A DNA stretch of 64,000 bases from Tamarix chinensis (lineage: Eukaryota; Streptophyta; Magnoliopsida; Caryophyllales; Tamaricaceae). Where the stretch lies: positions 30,904,014-30,968,013 of the forward strand of contig CM060177.1 of assembly GCA_030549775.1 (NCBI GenBank). Reading direction: 5' to 3'. Shown here piece by piece: positions 33,957 to 46,210 of this stretch (the stretch's first letter is position 1; every line of letters starts with the position of its first letter). The notes beneath the pieces are model-generated. The model made no database searches, had not been told where the DNA came from, and worked only from the letters and a program-made list of their open reading frames with translations. A program made the translations under genes and the position numbers.

Positions 33957-36900
33957 ATGGCCACGTCTTCTTCCTCCGCCACCATTGCTGCCTCCTCTGA
34001 ATCTTCTCCTCTCCTTCCTCTCACTCATATCCACCATCAAATCACTATCAAACTCGACTCCTCCAATTATCTTCTCTGGCTCACTCAGTTTCAGCCTTTA
34101 TTAAAAGGCCATGGTCTTGAAGGCTACGTTGATGGCTCTACTCTCTGCCCTCCTATGCACCTTCAGTCTACAGATAGTGTCATTAATCCCGCCTATATTC
34201 ATTGGCATAAACAGGATCAAGTTCTCCTCGGCTGGCTCCTGTCGTCTCTTACTGAACCAGTCCTGGCCTAAGTCGTTGGCCTGACTACCTCTCGTGCGGT
34301 TTGGCTGACCCTTGAACGCCACTTTGCTTCCCGCTCTAAAGCTCGGATCATGCAATTACGGCGGACCCTTCAAACTCTCCAAAAAGGCAACAAGTCCATG
34401 TCCGACTACTTTCTCCATGCAAAGCGTCTGGCAGATAACCTTGCCGCCTCAGGTCATCGAGTTGATGAAGCGGACTTACAGCAGATCATCCTTGCTGGTC
34501 TTGACTCCACCTATGACCCTATTGTGACCACTTTAACCACCACCATTGACGCTTGTCCCATGGAAGATTTTTACTCTCATTTACTTGCCTATGACATGCG
34601 ACTAGAGTCCCAGCAGGCTCTTATCCAGCAACAACCCATTGCTAATATCGCATCCCAACACCGCTCAAATTCTTCTCGTTCTTCCTCTTTTCGTAACTCC
34701 TCTCGCACCAACGCTCAGTCTCACACCGGTCGTGGTCCCAACAAATCCTATAATCGTCCTACTCCTAATTCCAATGCTCAGGGACCGTGTCAGCTTTGTG
34801 GTCAAAAGAAACATACTGCTCTTGACTGCTAGTTTCGTTTTGATGAAACCTTCCAGGCTCCGAAGTCTCCGCCTCAAGCCTACACTACAGGCCCAAGTTC
34901 CACTCTTGAATCTCACTGGTTGCCTGATAGTGGTGCAACGCATCACATGACTTCTGATCTTCAAAATCTGCACCTTCATTCCATCTATGAAGGACCGGAC
35001 AAAATTAAAGTTGGCAATGGTCAGACTATCCCCATCGCTCACACTGGTACTGCTTCCTTTACTACACCTTCTCGCACTTTTCGTCTCACTAATCTTTACC
35101 ACGTCCCCTCTATCTCAGCCAATTTGCTTTCTATTTCTCAGTTTACTAAAGACAATGACTGTTTCTTTGAATTTCATCCTCACTTCTTCCTTGTAAAGGA
35201 TCGCCACACCAGGAAAGCTCTCCTACGCGGCCTGAATAAGGGTGGCCTCTATCACTTTGAAGCTGTTCGTGAGATAGCTGGTCCAGACTCTCCCTCCAGT
35301 TTTCACTCTGCATCTACATCCTTATGGCATCAACGGCTTGGTCATCCGATGCCCTCTACTATCAATAAAGTCATAGCTTCCCATAACCTCCCTGTTTTCC
35401 TACGGTCCAACTCTTTTTGTCAATCTTGTCGTTTAAGCAAAAGTTGTAAACTCTCATTTCCGTTGAGCACCACGTCTTATTCTGCTCCATTAAGTTTAAT
35501 TGTTTCTGATTTATGGGTCTCTCCTTGTCTCTCTAATAAAGGTTTTGGTTATTATTTGCTTCTCACGGATGTTTACAGTCGTTTTACCTGGCTTTTTCCC
35601 CTTTCCAGAAAATCCGATGCCTTACAATATTTCATCTCCTTCAAAATGAAGATCAAAAATTTACTAGGCCACAAGATTAAAATTTTTCAATCTGATAATG
35701 GCGGTGAATTTCGCACATTCACCCCTTATCTTGACAAACATGGCATCTATCATCGTTTTTCCTGCCCTCACACATCTGAACAAAACGGCCTTGCCGAAAG
35801 GCGCCATCGTCACATTGTTGAGACTGGTCTCTCTCTTCTCTACAATGCCTCGATGCCCTTGTCTTACTGGGACAACGCCTTTACTACAGCCTGCTATCTT
35901 ATCAATCGCAATCCGTCCTCGGTCTCACACACTAAGACCCCTCTTGAAATCTTATTTCATCAACTCCCCGACTACCGGTTCCTACGAGTGTTTGGTTGTC
36001 TTTGTTTTCCTTGTCTTCGTCCTTATAACTCTCACAAACTTCAACCTCGATCTCTTCCGTGTATCTTCTTAGGTTATAGTTCCACTCAAAAAGGTTATCT
36101 TTATCTTCATCTCCCGTCTGACCGGCTATATATCTCACGACACGTGCGCTTTGAAGAAACATTTTTTCCCTTTGCCACCGCTGGCCAGTGTCCCTCCGTC
36201 CCTCTGGACTCGGATCTTCCCACACCCTACAGCTTCCTTCCTTCCGTGCCACGATCATCTTTTCCTTCATCCTCTTCCTCTCTCTTGCCCCCTCTCTTAC
36301 CTACACCTACCTCTATTTCCTCCCCTCGACACCCTACTCTCTCCCCATCTTCTGGTCCACACTCTCCGCCTTCAGTGCCATCCTCCGACCAATCTCCTTC
36401 TCCCATTGTTTCTCATCATCCCATGGTCACCCGGGCTAAAGCTGGCATTCGTAAACCCGTCCAAAAATTATGTCTCTCTGCTACCAAATACCCTTTGCAG
36501 GTTGAAGACTTGGTTGAGCCCAGTTGTTGTAGCCAAGCTTCTTTGGATCCTGCTTGGCGTCATGCGATGGATGATGAGGTTAATGCCCTGCTTCGCAACG
36601 GCATTTGGACTCTTGTGCCCCCACTCTAAGATGAATGTGATTGGCTGTAAATGGGTGTTTCGTATTAAACGTCATGCCGATGGTTCTGTGGCTCGATACA
36701 AAGCCCGCTTAGTTGCGAAAGGGTATAACCAGCAACCAGGGATTGACTATGGTGAAACCTTTAGTCCCGTTGTTAAGCCATGCACCATTCGTCTTGTTCT
36801 CTCCTATGCTCTCATGCATCGTTGGACACTTCGGCAACTTGATTTTCAAAATGCGTTCTTGCATGGCTATTTGAATGAAGAAGTCTTCATGCAGCAACCA

Positions 36901-38046
36901 CCAGGCTACTCTGATCCGCAATATCCGCATCATATTTGCAAACTTCGTAAGTCTCTCTACGGCCTTAAACAAGCTCCTCGTGCATGGTTCTCTCGGCTTA
37001 CTGCTCATCTACTTACTCTTGGCTTCACTGGTTCCAAGGCTGATCCCTCTCTCTTTATTCGGCGCATCTCCACCTCGGTAATTTATCTTCTTATTTATGT
37101 TGACGATATTATCGTCACTGGCTCCCATCCTGATGATGTTCACCACCTGATCTCTGCTTTACACTCCGAATTTGCTATCAAGGACCTTGGGCACCTTCAT
37201 TATTTTTTAGGCATCGAGGCGACTTCGCATGCAGATGGTCTCTTTCTTTCTCAACGAAAGTATATTTCTGATCTTCTCCAGCACACTAAACTTGATGGTG
37301 TCAAACCTGTGCTTACTCCTCTAGCTGCTGACACTCGCTTGTCTATCACTGATGGTCCATCTCTTGATGATCCCACAACTTACCGTAGTGTCGTTGGTGC
37401 TCTGCAATATCTCAGCTTTACTCGACCTGACATCTCTGTTGCTGTTCAAAAAGTTTGTCAATACATGCACAACCCATCTGAGCATCATTGGGCTGCTGTT
37501 AAACGCATTCTGCGCTATCTAAAGCATACTATCAACTATGGTCTTCTTCTACGACGTCCTACCACCTCGTCTCTTCATGCATATTCTGATGATGATTGGG
37601 AGAGTTGTGTCACTGATCATCGCTCTACAAGTGGCTATTGTGTTTTCTTTGGAACCAATCTTATTTCATGGAGTGCCCGTAAACAACCCACTGTCTCCAG
37701 GTCCAGTACAGAAGCTGAATATCGCAGTCTAGCAGTTGCTACGGCCGAACTTTTGTGGATTCAATCTCTCCTTCGTGAATTTGGCATTACCACGTCATCC
37801 CCAACGCTGTGGTGTGATAACTTAGGTGCCACGTACCTTACTGTTAACCCCATCTTTCATGCTCGTACAAAACACATCGAGATCGATTATCATTTCGTGC
37901 GTGAATTAGTTGCTGCTCGCCGTCTTCATGTTCGCTTTATCTCCAGTAAAGATCAACTTGCTGATATCTTCACTAAGGGCTTGAGCTCTTCTCGTTTTCA
38001 ATGGCTTCGTGACAAGCTAACCGTGTGTGCTCCACGTTTACCTTGA
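33957..38046 (+). pseudogene. Copia gag-pol polyprotein with two stops and a frameshift
   Basis: The ATG at 33957 opens gag. The frame meets TAA at 34269-34271 and TAG at 34830-34832, both in phase with the following sequence, so each looks like a point change. The gag zinc knuckle CQLCGQKKHTALDC (CX2CX4HX4C) ends right before the second stop. Protease has DSGATHHM (34926 on). Integrase has the HHCC finger (LWHQRLGHP...CQSC), then QSDNGGEF and the NGLAERR helix. The frame ends at 36629. A one-base change in a C-run near 36615-36625 moves the RT to another frame, open to 38046. RT shows [12 protein letters not shown] and YVDD (37096-37107). RNase H shows [10 protein letters not shown] and WCDN. 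This copy cannot make the full polyprotein without suppression or frameshifting. It could still be mobilised in trans, since LTRs, PBS and PPT are intact. Confidence 0.93.
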
Positions 38047-38053
38047 GGGGGGA
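38043..38053 (+). other. Polypurine tract of young Copia
   Basis: GAGGGGGGA ends directly at the 3' LTR (38054), just after the polyprotein stop. It is the expected plus-strand priming site. Confidence 0.85.
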
Positions 38054-38206
38054 TGTTGACGCAACACATTCCTTATCTCTAGCAAAACAACTCCCATGTA
38101 CTTAGGAGATCTGTTGCGTCATTTAAGGATAAGTTGTAACAAATCTCTTATATAAATAAAAGTATACTCGTGCTAATGAAAAAGCTAAGCCGAGTATTTC
38201 TCTACA
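38054..38206 (+). repeat. 3' LTR of young Copia
   Basis: 153 bp, identical to the 5' LTR except at two positions (CTCCAGC versus CTCTAGC, GTAATTC versus GTATTTC). Confidence 0.95.
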
Positions 38207-38328
38207 GTAACTAGTAATTATGAACTTGATCGGACATATTTGTATTCTAAACTCGATACGAAAGATCGATCTTGGTCAACTCAAATATTTTTTGAGTGTT
38301 CCGGTTGTATGATCAAAGCAAGGTAGTG

Positions 38329-38405
<77 letters not shown>

Positions 38406-38714
38406 AATCTCAAAAAAATACGTCCTTGATTTGTTAAAGGAAACAGGTATGCTTGGTTGTCAGCCAATTGGGTATCCTATTGAAAGAATCATGGTTTGGA
38501 GGAATGCTGAGATCAAATGCCGGCCAATTATAACCAGGAGCAAATATAAGCGGTTTGTTAGCCGGGCATTTTCCTTTCTCGTTTTCACATAGTATAGGTA
38601 GGCCTGGCGTTCCCTATGCATGTTGTAACTGCTGTGAGTAGGTTTATGCATGATCCTGGCAAGCAACATATGGCTGTAGGTAGTTATAAGGATATTAAGA
38701 TAGTTGAAGCTCAA
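38207..38714 (+). pseudogene. Old Copia remnant, 3' piece
   Basis: Continuation of the interrupted RT. It resumes at the GTAAC duplication, then gives ELDRTYLYSKLDTKD, and after a (TTA)n run ISQKKYVLDLLKETGMLG with QPIGYPIE (38409-38480). MHDPGKQHM-like coding, frame-shifted, lies near 38648-38672. No sequence of this kind is recognisable beyond about 38714. Confidence 0.75.
38330..38402. repeat. (TTA)n microsatellite, about 24 units
   Basis: Uninterrupted ATT/TTA run inserted in the old Copia RT coding sequence. Confidence 0.98.
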
Positions 38715-39342
38715 TTTTATATTATTAGGTATTTATATAAATGTATATCCTAAATTAGGATACTTTAATTATATACATCATAATGTGATGTGCCTATTTT
38801 ATATACCCCTATCTAGGAGAAGAATAAGATACAATGGTAATTTTGTACCCTAACTTTTGGGTGGATCATTTTTATTGTCAATGTGTTGTTTTGATTAATT
38901 ACGTGTTTTTAAGTTCTTAATTTTCTAATACAAGCCGGTTTCCTACTTGCATTGTGTTTATATTAAGTTGATGACCAATGCTTCAAATATTAATGACTTG
39001 TTCTCCCTAACTTATTCTTTGAGCTTATTAAATTTGATCAGATCGGTATTATATTTATATATATTATTTTACATGATGTAGATGTATAATTTATAAATAT
39101 GTATTGTATTAAATTATAATAAGTATAGATACTGTGTGTGTGTGAGTTTGTGTGATATGGTCAACTATAAATAAAAGAGAACTCACACGTATGGATACTA
39201 TATACATAATGGAGATGTGTGCGCGTGTACGTGCATGTGTGTGTGTGAGATATGGTCAACTTTAAATAAAAGAGAACTTACAAGTATGGATACTATATAT
39301 ATAAATAAAAAAAACTCACATCTCTTCACCTCTATCTCGTCT

Positions 39343-39379
<37 letters not shown>

Positions 39380-40539
39380 TACCTTAATATCATAACATGT
39401 TATCACTACGATCATGTTCTAGATATTAAAAAAATTATTAATCTTGTTCAAAACATTGGAGTTCTCATAATTAGTAAATGACCATGGAGTTGGTATAAAG
39501 TTTGATCAATGCTTAATAAAATAGAGTGGTATATCATTATTAGTTATTATTCTATATGGATATGATTATTATGTACCACAAAGGCCTAATCTACCCTCGT
39601 TGTTTCTTATGTGAGATATTGGTTTCTGCCCGCATAGAAAAGGTCACAGATGTGACATATCTTATAGTCAAGTAAATTTTAAAAACATCGACTACTTGCT
39701 TAATTTTATTTCATTAAGTGTTTTAACAAGGATATAATATAATTCTAGAATCGGCTTGAAATAAGAGAATATCATTTTTCTCACTCCCCCCTTTGATTTA
39801 GTCTTATGCTAATAGATATTTTTATCAACTTTAATTGTATATATTGATCATATGTATTTTCATTTGATTATATGCATAATCACCTCCATTCTAACTATGA
39901 GTTAGAGGGTTGAGGTATATAATAGTACAAGGCTAAAAGCCTCCCATTTGATATACCCAAATTGAATATAATATAATTAATTCAAATATTGGAAGTGATG
40001 GATTGACAATCACATCACCCATCACCATATGTAGGTCTCCATCATTTGGAGTATGATAGAAAACTAAATAAAGTGGCAACATGAAGAAAATTGCACAAAT
40101 TTAAAGGTGATAGATTGATTGTCTCATCATCCATCACCTTGTGCATGGCAGTCTTATCACCCATCACTGCATACATATCTCATCACCTAATGTTGATAAG
40201 AGAATATGGTGCGAACCTCTATTATCTAAAGTTAATGGAGAACCACCATAAGTGGCTAATTTTTTTTTTCATGTACCTAAAGTATAGATGGATGATTACA
40301 CAAGCATTGGTAAAAGCATGAGGCTCCCGACCAACTATACTATTTACAAATACATACCTACGATACAAATGGATATTGACACACTTGAGGTGAAGTCAAA
40401 AGCTTCACCTAATGATTTAACGGTCCTGAAGACCTCATACACAATTAGATCTCAAGCATCAAAAGATTAAAGGGTGATGCATATCTTATGTACAATTTGA
40501 TGAAGGAGATAAAAAAAAAGTCTTTCAAGACTTATGTAA
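38715..40539. other. AT-rich flank of the CACTA element
   Basis: No gene recognised. It holds a diverged direct repeat of about 100 bp at 39143-39300 (GATATGGTCAACTATAAATA and GATATGGTCAACTTTAAATA, each with TG-rich leader), a (TA)n run at 39345-39376, and GTACAAGGCTAAAAGCCTCC near 39926, which resembles the 40-bp repeats on the other side of the CACTA (60400-60550). Confidence 0.5.
39143..39376. repeat. Direct repeat and (TG)n/(TA)n runs
   Basis: Two copies of a segment with TGTGTGTG then GATATGGTCAACT, AATAAAAGAGAACT and GTATGGATACTATATA. A (TA)n run of about 30 bp ends the block. Confidence 0.8.
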
Positions 40540-40555
40540 CACTACAAGAAAAGTA

Positions 40556-41230
40556 ATTTTAGGCAACGGAATATGTTGTTGCCAAATATATCTTTGCCAA
40601 TGGCATAATATTTTTGGTAACGACAAATCATCATTGTATATTATAGTGTAATTAAAGGTTTTTGCGACAACTTTTTTACTGTTGCCAAAAATAGTTATTT
40701 TCGCAACGATAAACTTGTGACTAAAAATAGTATTTTTTTGTCTTAAATGATTGGCATAGATGTTGGAGCATAATTATATTTCGCAATGATTTCTCTGTTG
40801 CCAATAAGATATTTTTTTTTGCAACGATATTGTTGTTGCCAATAATACATTATATTTTTCAACGGTTTGTTTGTTGCCAATAATGTACGATATTTTTTGC
40901 CACAACGTTTCTGTTGCTAATAATATACTGTATTTTTGCAACGGTTATTTTGTTGCCAATAATTTACGATATTTTTTTCAAAAACGTTTCTGTTGCCAAT
41001 AATGTGCTATATTTTTGCAACGGTTGTTTTGTTGCTAATAATGTATGATATTTTTTGCAACAGCATTTCTGTTGCCAATAATGTGCTATATCTTTTGCAA
41101 CAAAGTTTTTGTTGCCAATAATATGCTATATTTTTATAACGGTTGTTTTGTTGCCAATAATGTACAATATTTTTTGCAACAACGTTTCTGTTGCTAATGA
41201 AGTATTTTCATCCAATGTTATTTTTGGCAA
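40556..41230. repeat. Left subterminal repeats of the CACTA
   Basis: About ten imperfect 55-65-bp units with TTTTTGCAACGGTTGTTTTG and TTGCCAATAATGTACGATAT. Repeated GCAACGG/TTGCC motifs alternate in orientation, as binding sites for a TNPA-type protein would. Confidence 0.9.
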
Positions 41231-41585
41231 CAATTTCTTTATTTCTAAATAATGAGAAATCCTACAATACTATTAGATAAATTATCACTTTATAACCTGT
41301 CACATTCACATACATATATTAATCAAATATAATTGTCAATAGTAAATTCATTTCATCATCAATATGAAATGCATAATACATCAATTGTATAATTGCCTAA
41401 TACAATTGTCAAAAAGAGAAACTAAACATCCAATATGACATCACCATAATATAAAGTGTTATTGGCACACACTCTTGTGAAGTGTTTTTGTTCAAAAGGA
41501 CATAACAAAATACTTCTAAATCCAAGAACGCAATCTTCATATCAATGCATCAACTAATAACAAAAATCATCTATCCACAAATAAA

Positions 41586-41649
41586 TCAATAATCATCATC
41601 AACACCACCATGGAAAACATCAAAATCATCATCAAGTGTATTCCTGGAC
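41586..41649 (-). pseudogene. Possible last exon of a CACTA gene
   Basis: On minus, an acceptor-like TTATTCAG precedes a 64-base stretch encoding an acidic tail (NTLDDDFDVFHGGVDDDY) ending in TGA. Acidic C-termini are common in CACTA proteins, but linkage to the TNPA-like gene about 5 kb upstream is only inferred. Confidence 0.3.
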
Positions 41650-41751
41650 CTGAATAAATAACAAGATTAGTACATGTATCGTGCGTACATACATACATAC
41701 ATATATAGGTGGTTGATTAATCGAAAATTAGATATCACTAAAAGAGACAAT

Positions 41752-41775
41752 ATATATATATATATATATATATAC
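41752..41775. repeat. (TA)n microsatellite
   Basis: Alternating TA run just outside the nested CACTA. Confidence 0.9.
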
Positions 41776-41929
41776 AATATCATGTTTGATAATCATTTTT
41801 ACCAACAAACAGTAGTGCACTATGGACTATCTAATAATGTTATGTCATGCGTGACATCCAATTATAAATTCACATTTAACTTAGTCAATTGGGTTCACAC
41901 TACTACAAACACGGGAATAATAACGGGAC

Positions 41930-42210
41930 ATTAATAACGGTAGTTCGAAAACCGTTGTCAAACACGTGAAAATTAATCGGCGGGAAGGTTTGATAACGGT
42001 TCTAGTTAAAAACCGTTATTAAAAGGGCAACGTTAAAATTTGGACGGATGTTTTAATAACGGTTTTATATAAACCGTTATTAAAAGAGGATTTAATAACG
42101 GTTCATATTAGAACCTTTGTCAAAAGTCAGAAGCTTTTAATGACGGTTCCTAGAAGAACCGTTATTAAAAGATGTTTTACTAACGGTTCTCTCAGGAACC
42201 GTTATTAAAA
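41930..42210. repeat. Left hairpin array of nested CACTA
   Basis: Six consecutive units, each an inverted repeat of TAATAACGGTTC and its complement with a 5-10-bp spacer (for example at 41990, 42050, 42138 and 42175). Confidence 0.9.
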
Positions 42211-42234
42211 CCCCAAAATCAAACTTTTATTTCG

Positions 42235-42510
42235 CTCGGTTCTGTTTCGTGCCAAAGTTTTCAGACTCTCTGCACTTTCGTTCTCTTGCTCTCCTTCCTT
42301 CTCCTTGCAAACCCTCGCACCGCCACACCGTGCACCACCAACTCGCACCACCAGGCTCCTCTCAAGTAAAGGAAACCCTCGCACCGCCAACTCTCCACCA
42401 CGCCTCTGCCATTGTTCCGATGCTAGCTGGCACTTGCACCTTCATCCTCCGTCGTGTTTGAAGCCCTTGTCTCTCTCAACATTCTCACCGTCGTGTTTGT
42501 AGCTATAGCT
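42235..42510 (+). other. CT-rich leader-like block in nested CACTA
   Basis: GC- and CT-rich compared with its surroundings, containing CTCTTGCTCTCCTTCCTTCT and CCCTCGCACCGCC repeats. Open frames (42249-42502) are short and low-complexity. It may be the 5' untranslated leader of the lost transposase gene or a captured promoter fragment. I do not call a protein. Confidence 0.4.
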
Positions 42511-43669
42511 AGCTCACTTTATGTATGTATTTGTTCTTCCTCTCGTAACTTTTTATCTACTTATGTCGCCAGGGTTTCGTTCGAAAATGTGTTGTTGAAT
42601 GTGTTGGCTGAAAATTTTGCTGTTTGTTGTTGAATTTGTTGCGTTATTGTTATATATTAACAAATGCATGTGTTGGCTGAGACCTTTACATATTATTGTT
42701 GTATTTGTTTGTATGGAGAATATAGATTCAACATTATTTAGGGCTACAACCATAATAAACAAAAGAGAAGACATTATTGAGGTTATTTAGAGCTAGATTC
42801 AACTGTAAACTTTGGAGGGGCATAACTTTTTCATGGGACCTCGGATTTAGGTGATATAGGAGGCTATTTTGGGTATTTTTTTGAGATCTACAACGTGGCA
42901 AATTGGCAGAGCCGGTTTTGGACAATATCGGAGCCCAAAAAAGGCCATTTTGGCTTCTAAATTGAGGTTTTTTTGTTACATACAAGTGATATAACCTTTT
43001 TAGGGCCTTTTTTACAAATTGAATCTTTAATTTAGACTATCCTGAAAACCTTTTTCATATTCTAGGGTATGATGGTGTTATATAACCTCTTGATTAAAGT
43101 GGTAATACATGTTGCCTACCTTTGTATTATTTTGTATGTAGGGTAATACATGTTTTCAGTTATTGTTTATCTCTTTATCCTCTATTATAATTATGGATGA
43201 GATAAGAGCTTTAGGTACCTCCAAAATTGAAGATCTTCGAGACAAAGGAACTTAGATGATGATGAAATTGAAGTTTTTAAGGGTTCAAGTGAAGAAGACG
43301 AGCAATATAATGTTGATGAAGTTAGAGACCAATGGGTCAAGCACGTGCACTCATTCACTCGGTATTAGGTAGTGATCTATATGTTCTACATGCATTTTTA
43401 GGTTTGTATTTCGGTCTTCTAGCCTAGATCTATGAACTCTTTACTTTGGGGTGTAGAGCTACCAAGTTGTGGTATGCCCACTAATTTTTATTCCTAAGTA
43501 TAGTTGGTGTATTGAGACATGCATATATACCAATTATAGATTGATTGAAATTATGGTGTGATTGCAGATTTGGTAATTATTACATGTTTACTATTATTAT
43601 TATTATTATTATTATTATTAGTATAATTATTTATTTAATATTATAATTATTTAATGGGGGCCGAGACCT

Positions 43670-44000
43670 AAGTTTTAATAACGGTTCTTAAACAAAATCG
43701 TTATTAAAACCTAAGTTTTAATAACGGTTCTATGAAAACCGTTATTAAAACCTATGCTTTAATAACGGTTTCTCATAGAAACCGTTATTAAAACTTAGGT
43801 TTTAATAACGGTTTTTAAGAACCGTTATTAAAAATGAAGGTTTAATAACGGTTTTTAAGTAAAAATCGTTATTAAATCTGAAGTATTCGCGGGTTTTTAT
43901 GTATTTTTCATGACGGTTATGAACCGTTATTAAAGATTTAATAACGGGCGATTCAATAACGGTTGAAAACCGTTATTAAAACTATAAAATAACCGTTATT
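43670..44000. repeat. Right hairpin array of nested CACTA
   Basis: Seven or so units of the same TTTAATAACGGTT...AACCGTTATTAAAA type, the mirror of the left array. Confidence 0.9.
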
Positions 44001-45428
44001 AAAACCCCTTTCCGTGGTAGTGTCAAGCGAATTTATGTTTATGTTTAGCTGGATCATGTTTTGTTATATTTATATCTGATTCATAGTCGGCAATATTGCA
44101 TATGTATATGTCTAAGTTTAACTAAGTGACTAAGAGCTTATTTGGTTTAACTTTTGATAACTAGTTTTCTATAAAAGTAATTATAGATTACTTTGAAGAG
44201 GTGATTTAGGACGTGTGGGATATTGAATTTACAGTGGAAGCTTTTATACCATATCTAATCAGACATGATAGTAGAGAATTTAGAGTGGTGGTAAGAAATG
44301 GAAGGAGAGGAAGAAGATAGTCTTTTTATTTTTTCCAATTGATTTTGGCGATTACATATGCCAGCTATATGTGGGGAAGTCTATGACAGGAGAAGTGCTA
44401 ATAATCTATAGGTTGTGAGTAAAAATTCTCTCACAGACAGCTAACAAAATAGCCATACAAAGTGCGAATAATCTCTGAATGTTAATATTCTCTAATGATA
44501 TACACAGTGGGCTAGTTAAAATGAGTCAAAAATATTTTAATTAGGGCCTAATATACCTTCTGAGCTTCATTAGGATTGCTAAGTGAGTTGATTGACCTAA
44601 CTCTATAAAGCATCTAGGAACTTGATATTTCATTAAATATCATCACTTGTCTCATTGAGCTGAGATTTGAGAGTCATGATTTGGGTAAGTATTGTTCAGA
44701 AAAAAAAAAAGAATTTAGAAGCTTTATATAGAGATAATGGATGCTCGATGTTGATTGAAAAGTTTAGATGCAGGGGTTTTCAATTGAATTTTCTCCTCCC
44801 ATTGTTTGCTAATCTTCATAACACAACTCTACTCTCCAGTTTAAAAATATATTTAGATGTGTTTATGGCCATGTGATGGTCCTAAATGCTAAATGTTTTG
44901 AGGTGAATTTATTTTATCTGTTAAGCAAAGCTCACTGAGTATCACATGCACTGGGTTGTATATGTAATTCATCTCATTGGTATTTAGTAGTAAATGTAAC
45001 AATTTTTCTTACCTGGTCATTCATGTATATAAGGAAATGATGCTACAATATCAAAACTGCAGAAAACATGTATTAATCTCTTTAAGTTGACCTAAGTCCT
45101 AACAACCGGCATGAAACTTGCTAGCTAGATGCAATTAAAGGAATTAAGTTCTCTTTTTGTGTTCCTTTTTCCTTAGGAAGGAATGTAAATATGCACAAAA
45201 ATTGTGCATAATTTACTAATTCAAGGACCTGGGTAGCAAACAGACTATTTAAAACTTTTATCAATGCTAACTGTGAGTAATGTTCATTATCTTCTTGGTT
45301 TATTTGAGCCATGATGCCCATTTATGCATGAATCTTGAAAGAGGACTGTTAGATGTCTTGTGTTATGCTGCTGCTTTAGCAAATTTGAGTTTTTGACTTA
45401 TTTTCTGGTTCCTTAGGTAACATCAGGT

Positions 45429-46210
45429 ATGATGATGATGGGGGCTTTTCCACTTTTTCTTGGATATAATTTTCAGATTGAAACCTTGAAGCGGTTGCAG
45501 CAAGAAGCTTTTTTTGATGTGATGAAACTCACAGATAGACAAGAGAAAGTGGAAAGAATGCTTACGTTCTACAACACTTCAAAAGGTGACCCATTTGGTG
45601 GCACTTGTGTGAGGGGTGAGGTTGATGTTTTTATGTAATATTCTACTCCTATATTTTGATGCATTTTGATTTTGGTTATTGTGGTACCAGTCTAGGTTAT
45701 GATGTTAACAACAAGTTTTCTTCTTATTATGGGCAGTGTTTCAACTCCTTTGCTCAAGTTGTGTATGAAATGCCTTAGAGCACAAAACACTCTCTTTTTG
45801 GGCTTCACCAAGTTCCTAAATTGAGCCAACAAGCTAGTCTTGAAGCCCTAATAATTCCTATGGGCATTCCAAAATGCTTCTAGCCTCTAGAGACATCAAC
45901 AAGATTGCATGCATGGTGATGGTAACAAATAGGGATGACAATTTGCGAATGGTGTCAACTAGGTCACTTGCTATTATGCTGGAGAAGGAGCTTCATGAAA
46001 GCAAAAAAGTTAAAGGCTTGCTTCAGATGAGAGATTTAGATCTAAGGTTTGAGGTGTGGGCTATAACCATGAGTCATACACCCAAAGACGATATTGGTTG
46101 GGGCTTAAGCTTGGGAGGGAGAAGTTGGGATCAACTACAAGTAGAGGCGTTTTTGAAGTTGAATTTGGGAAAAGGAGGGCTAAGTGACGGAGTGCAATAT
46201 TCAAAGTTGA
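45429..46210 (+). pseudogene. Exon-like fragments of unknown plant gene inside CACTA
   Basis: After a TTTTCAG acceptor-like site (about 45476), plus-strand sequence encodes a regular, charged segment, IETLKRLQQEAFFDVMKLTD then RQEKVERMLTFYNTSKG, until about 45620. A second open stretch (45874-46200) encodes DINKIACMVMVTNRDDNLRM and HTPKDDIGWGLSLGG, followed by VEAFLKLNLGKG. Composition and codon pattern are protein-like. The strand is opposite to the CACTA genes and the content is unlike CACTA proteins. Capture of host exons is inferred. I do not recognise the family, and the two parts may come from different genes. Confidence 0.45.

Larger units (their letters stand above)
33762..38206 (+). 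mobile_element. Young Copia element, complete (TSD GTAAC)
   Basis: A full-length Ty1/copia LTR retrotransposon of 4445 bp, with 153-bp LTRs at 33762-33914 and 38054-38206 that differ at two positions. The 5-bp duplication GTAAC lies at 33757-33761 and 38207-38211. It has a PBS directly after the 5' LTR, a PPT directly before the 3' LTR, and one gag-pol reading order (gag, protease, integrase, RT, RNase H). The very short LTRs and polyprotein style suggest the Ale/Retrofit lineage, by inference. The near-identity of the LTRs points to a recent insertion. It sits inside the RT of an older Copia. Confidence 0.95.
41898..44022. mobile_element. Nested non-autonomous CACTA (TSD TCA)
   Basis: It starts CACTACTACAAACACGG (41898) and ends CCGTGGTAGTG (44022), with TCA at 41895-41897 and 44023-44025. 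It is 2125 bp and lies inside the larger CACTA. Both ends carry arrays of hairpin units TTTAATAACGGTT...AACCGTTATTAAA. The middle holds a CT-rich, leader-like stretch (42235-42510) and unique sequence but no transposase domain. It is a deletion-type derivative that needs an enzyme from elsewhere. Its terminus differs from the host CACTA, so it is a different family. Confidence 0.92.

Noticed and set aside
40556..41230. CRISPR-like regular repeat array
   Set aside because: The units are imperfect and AT-rich, lie directly inside CACTA termini and match subterminal transposase-binding repeats. This is a plant-type genome.
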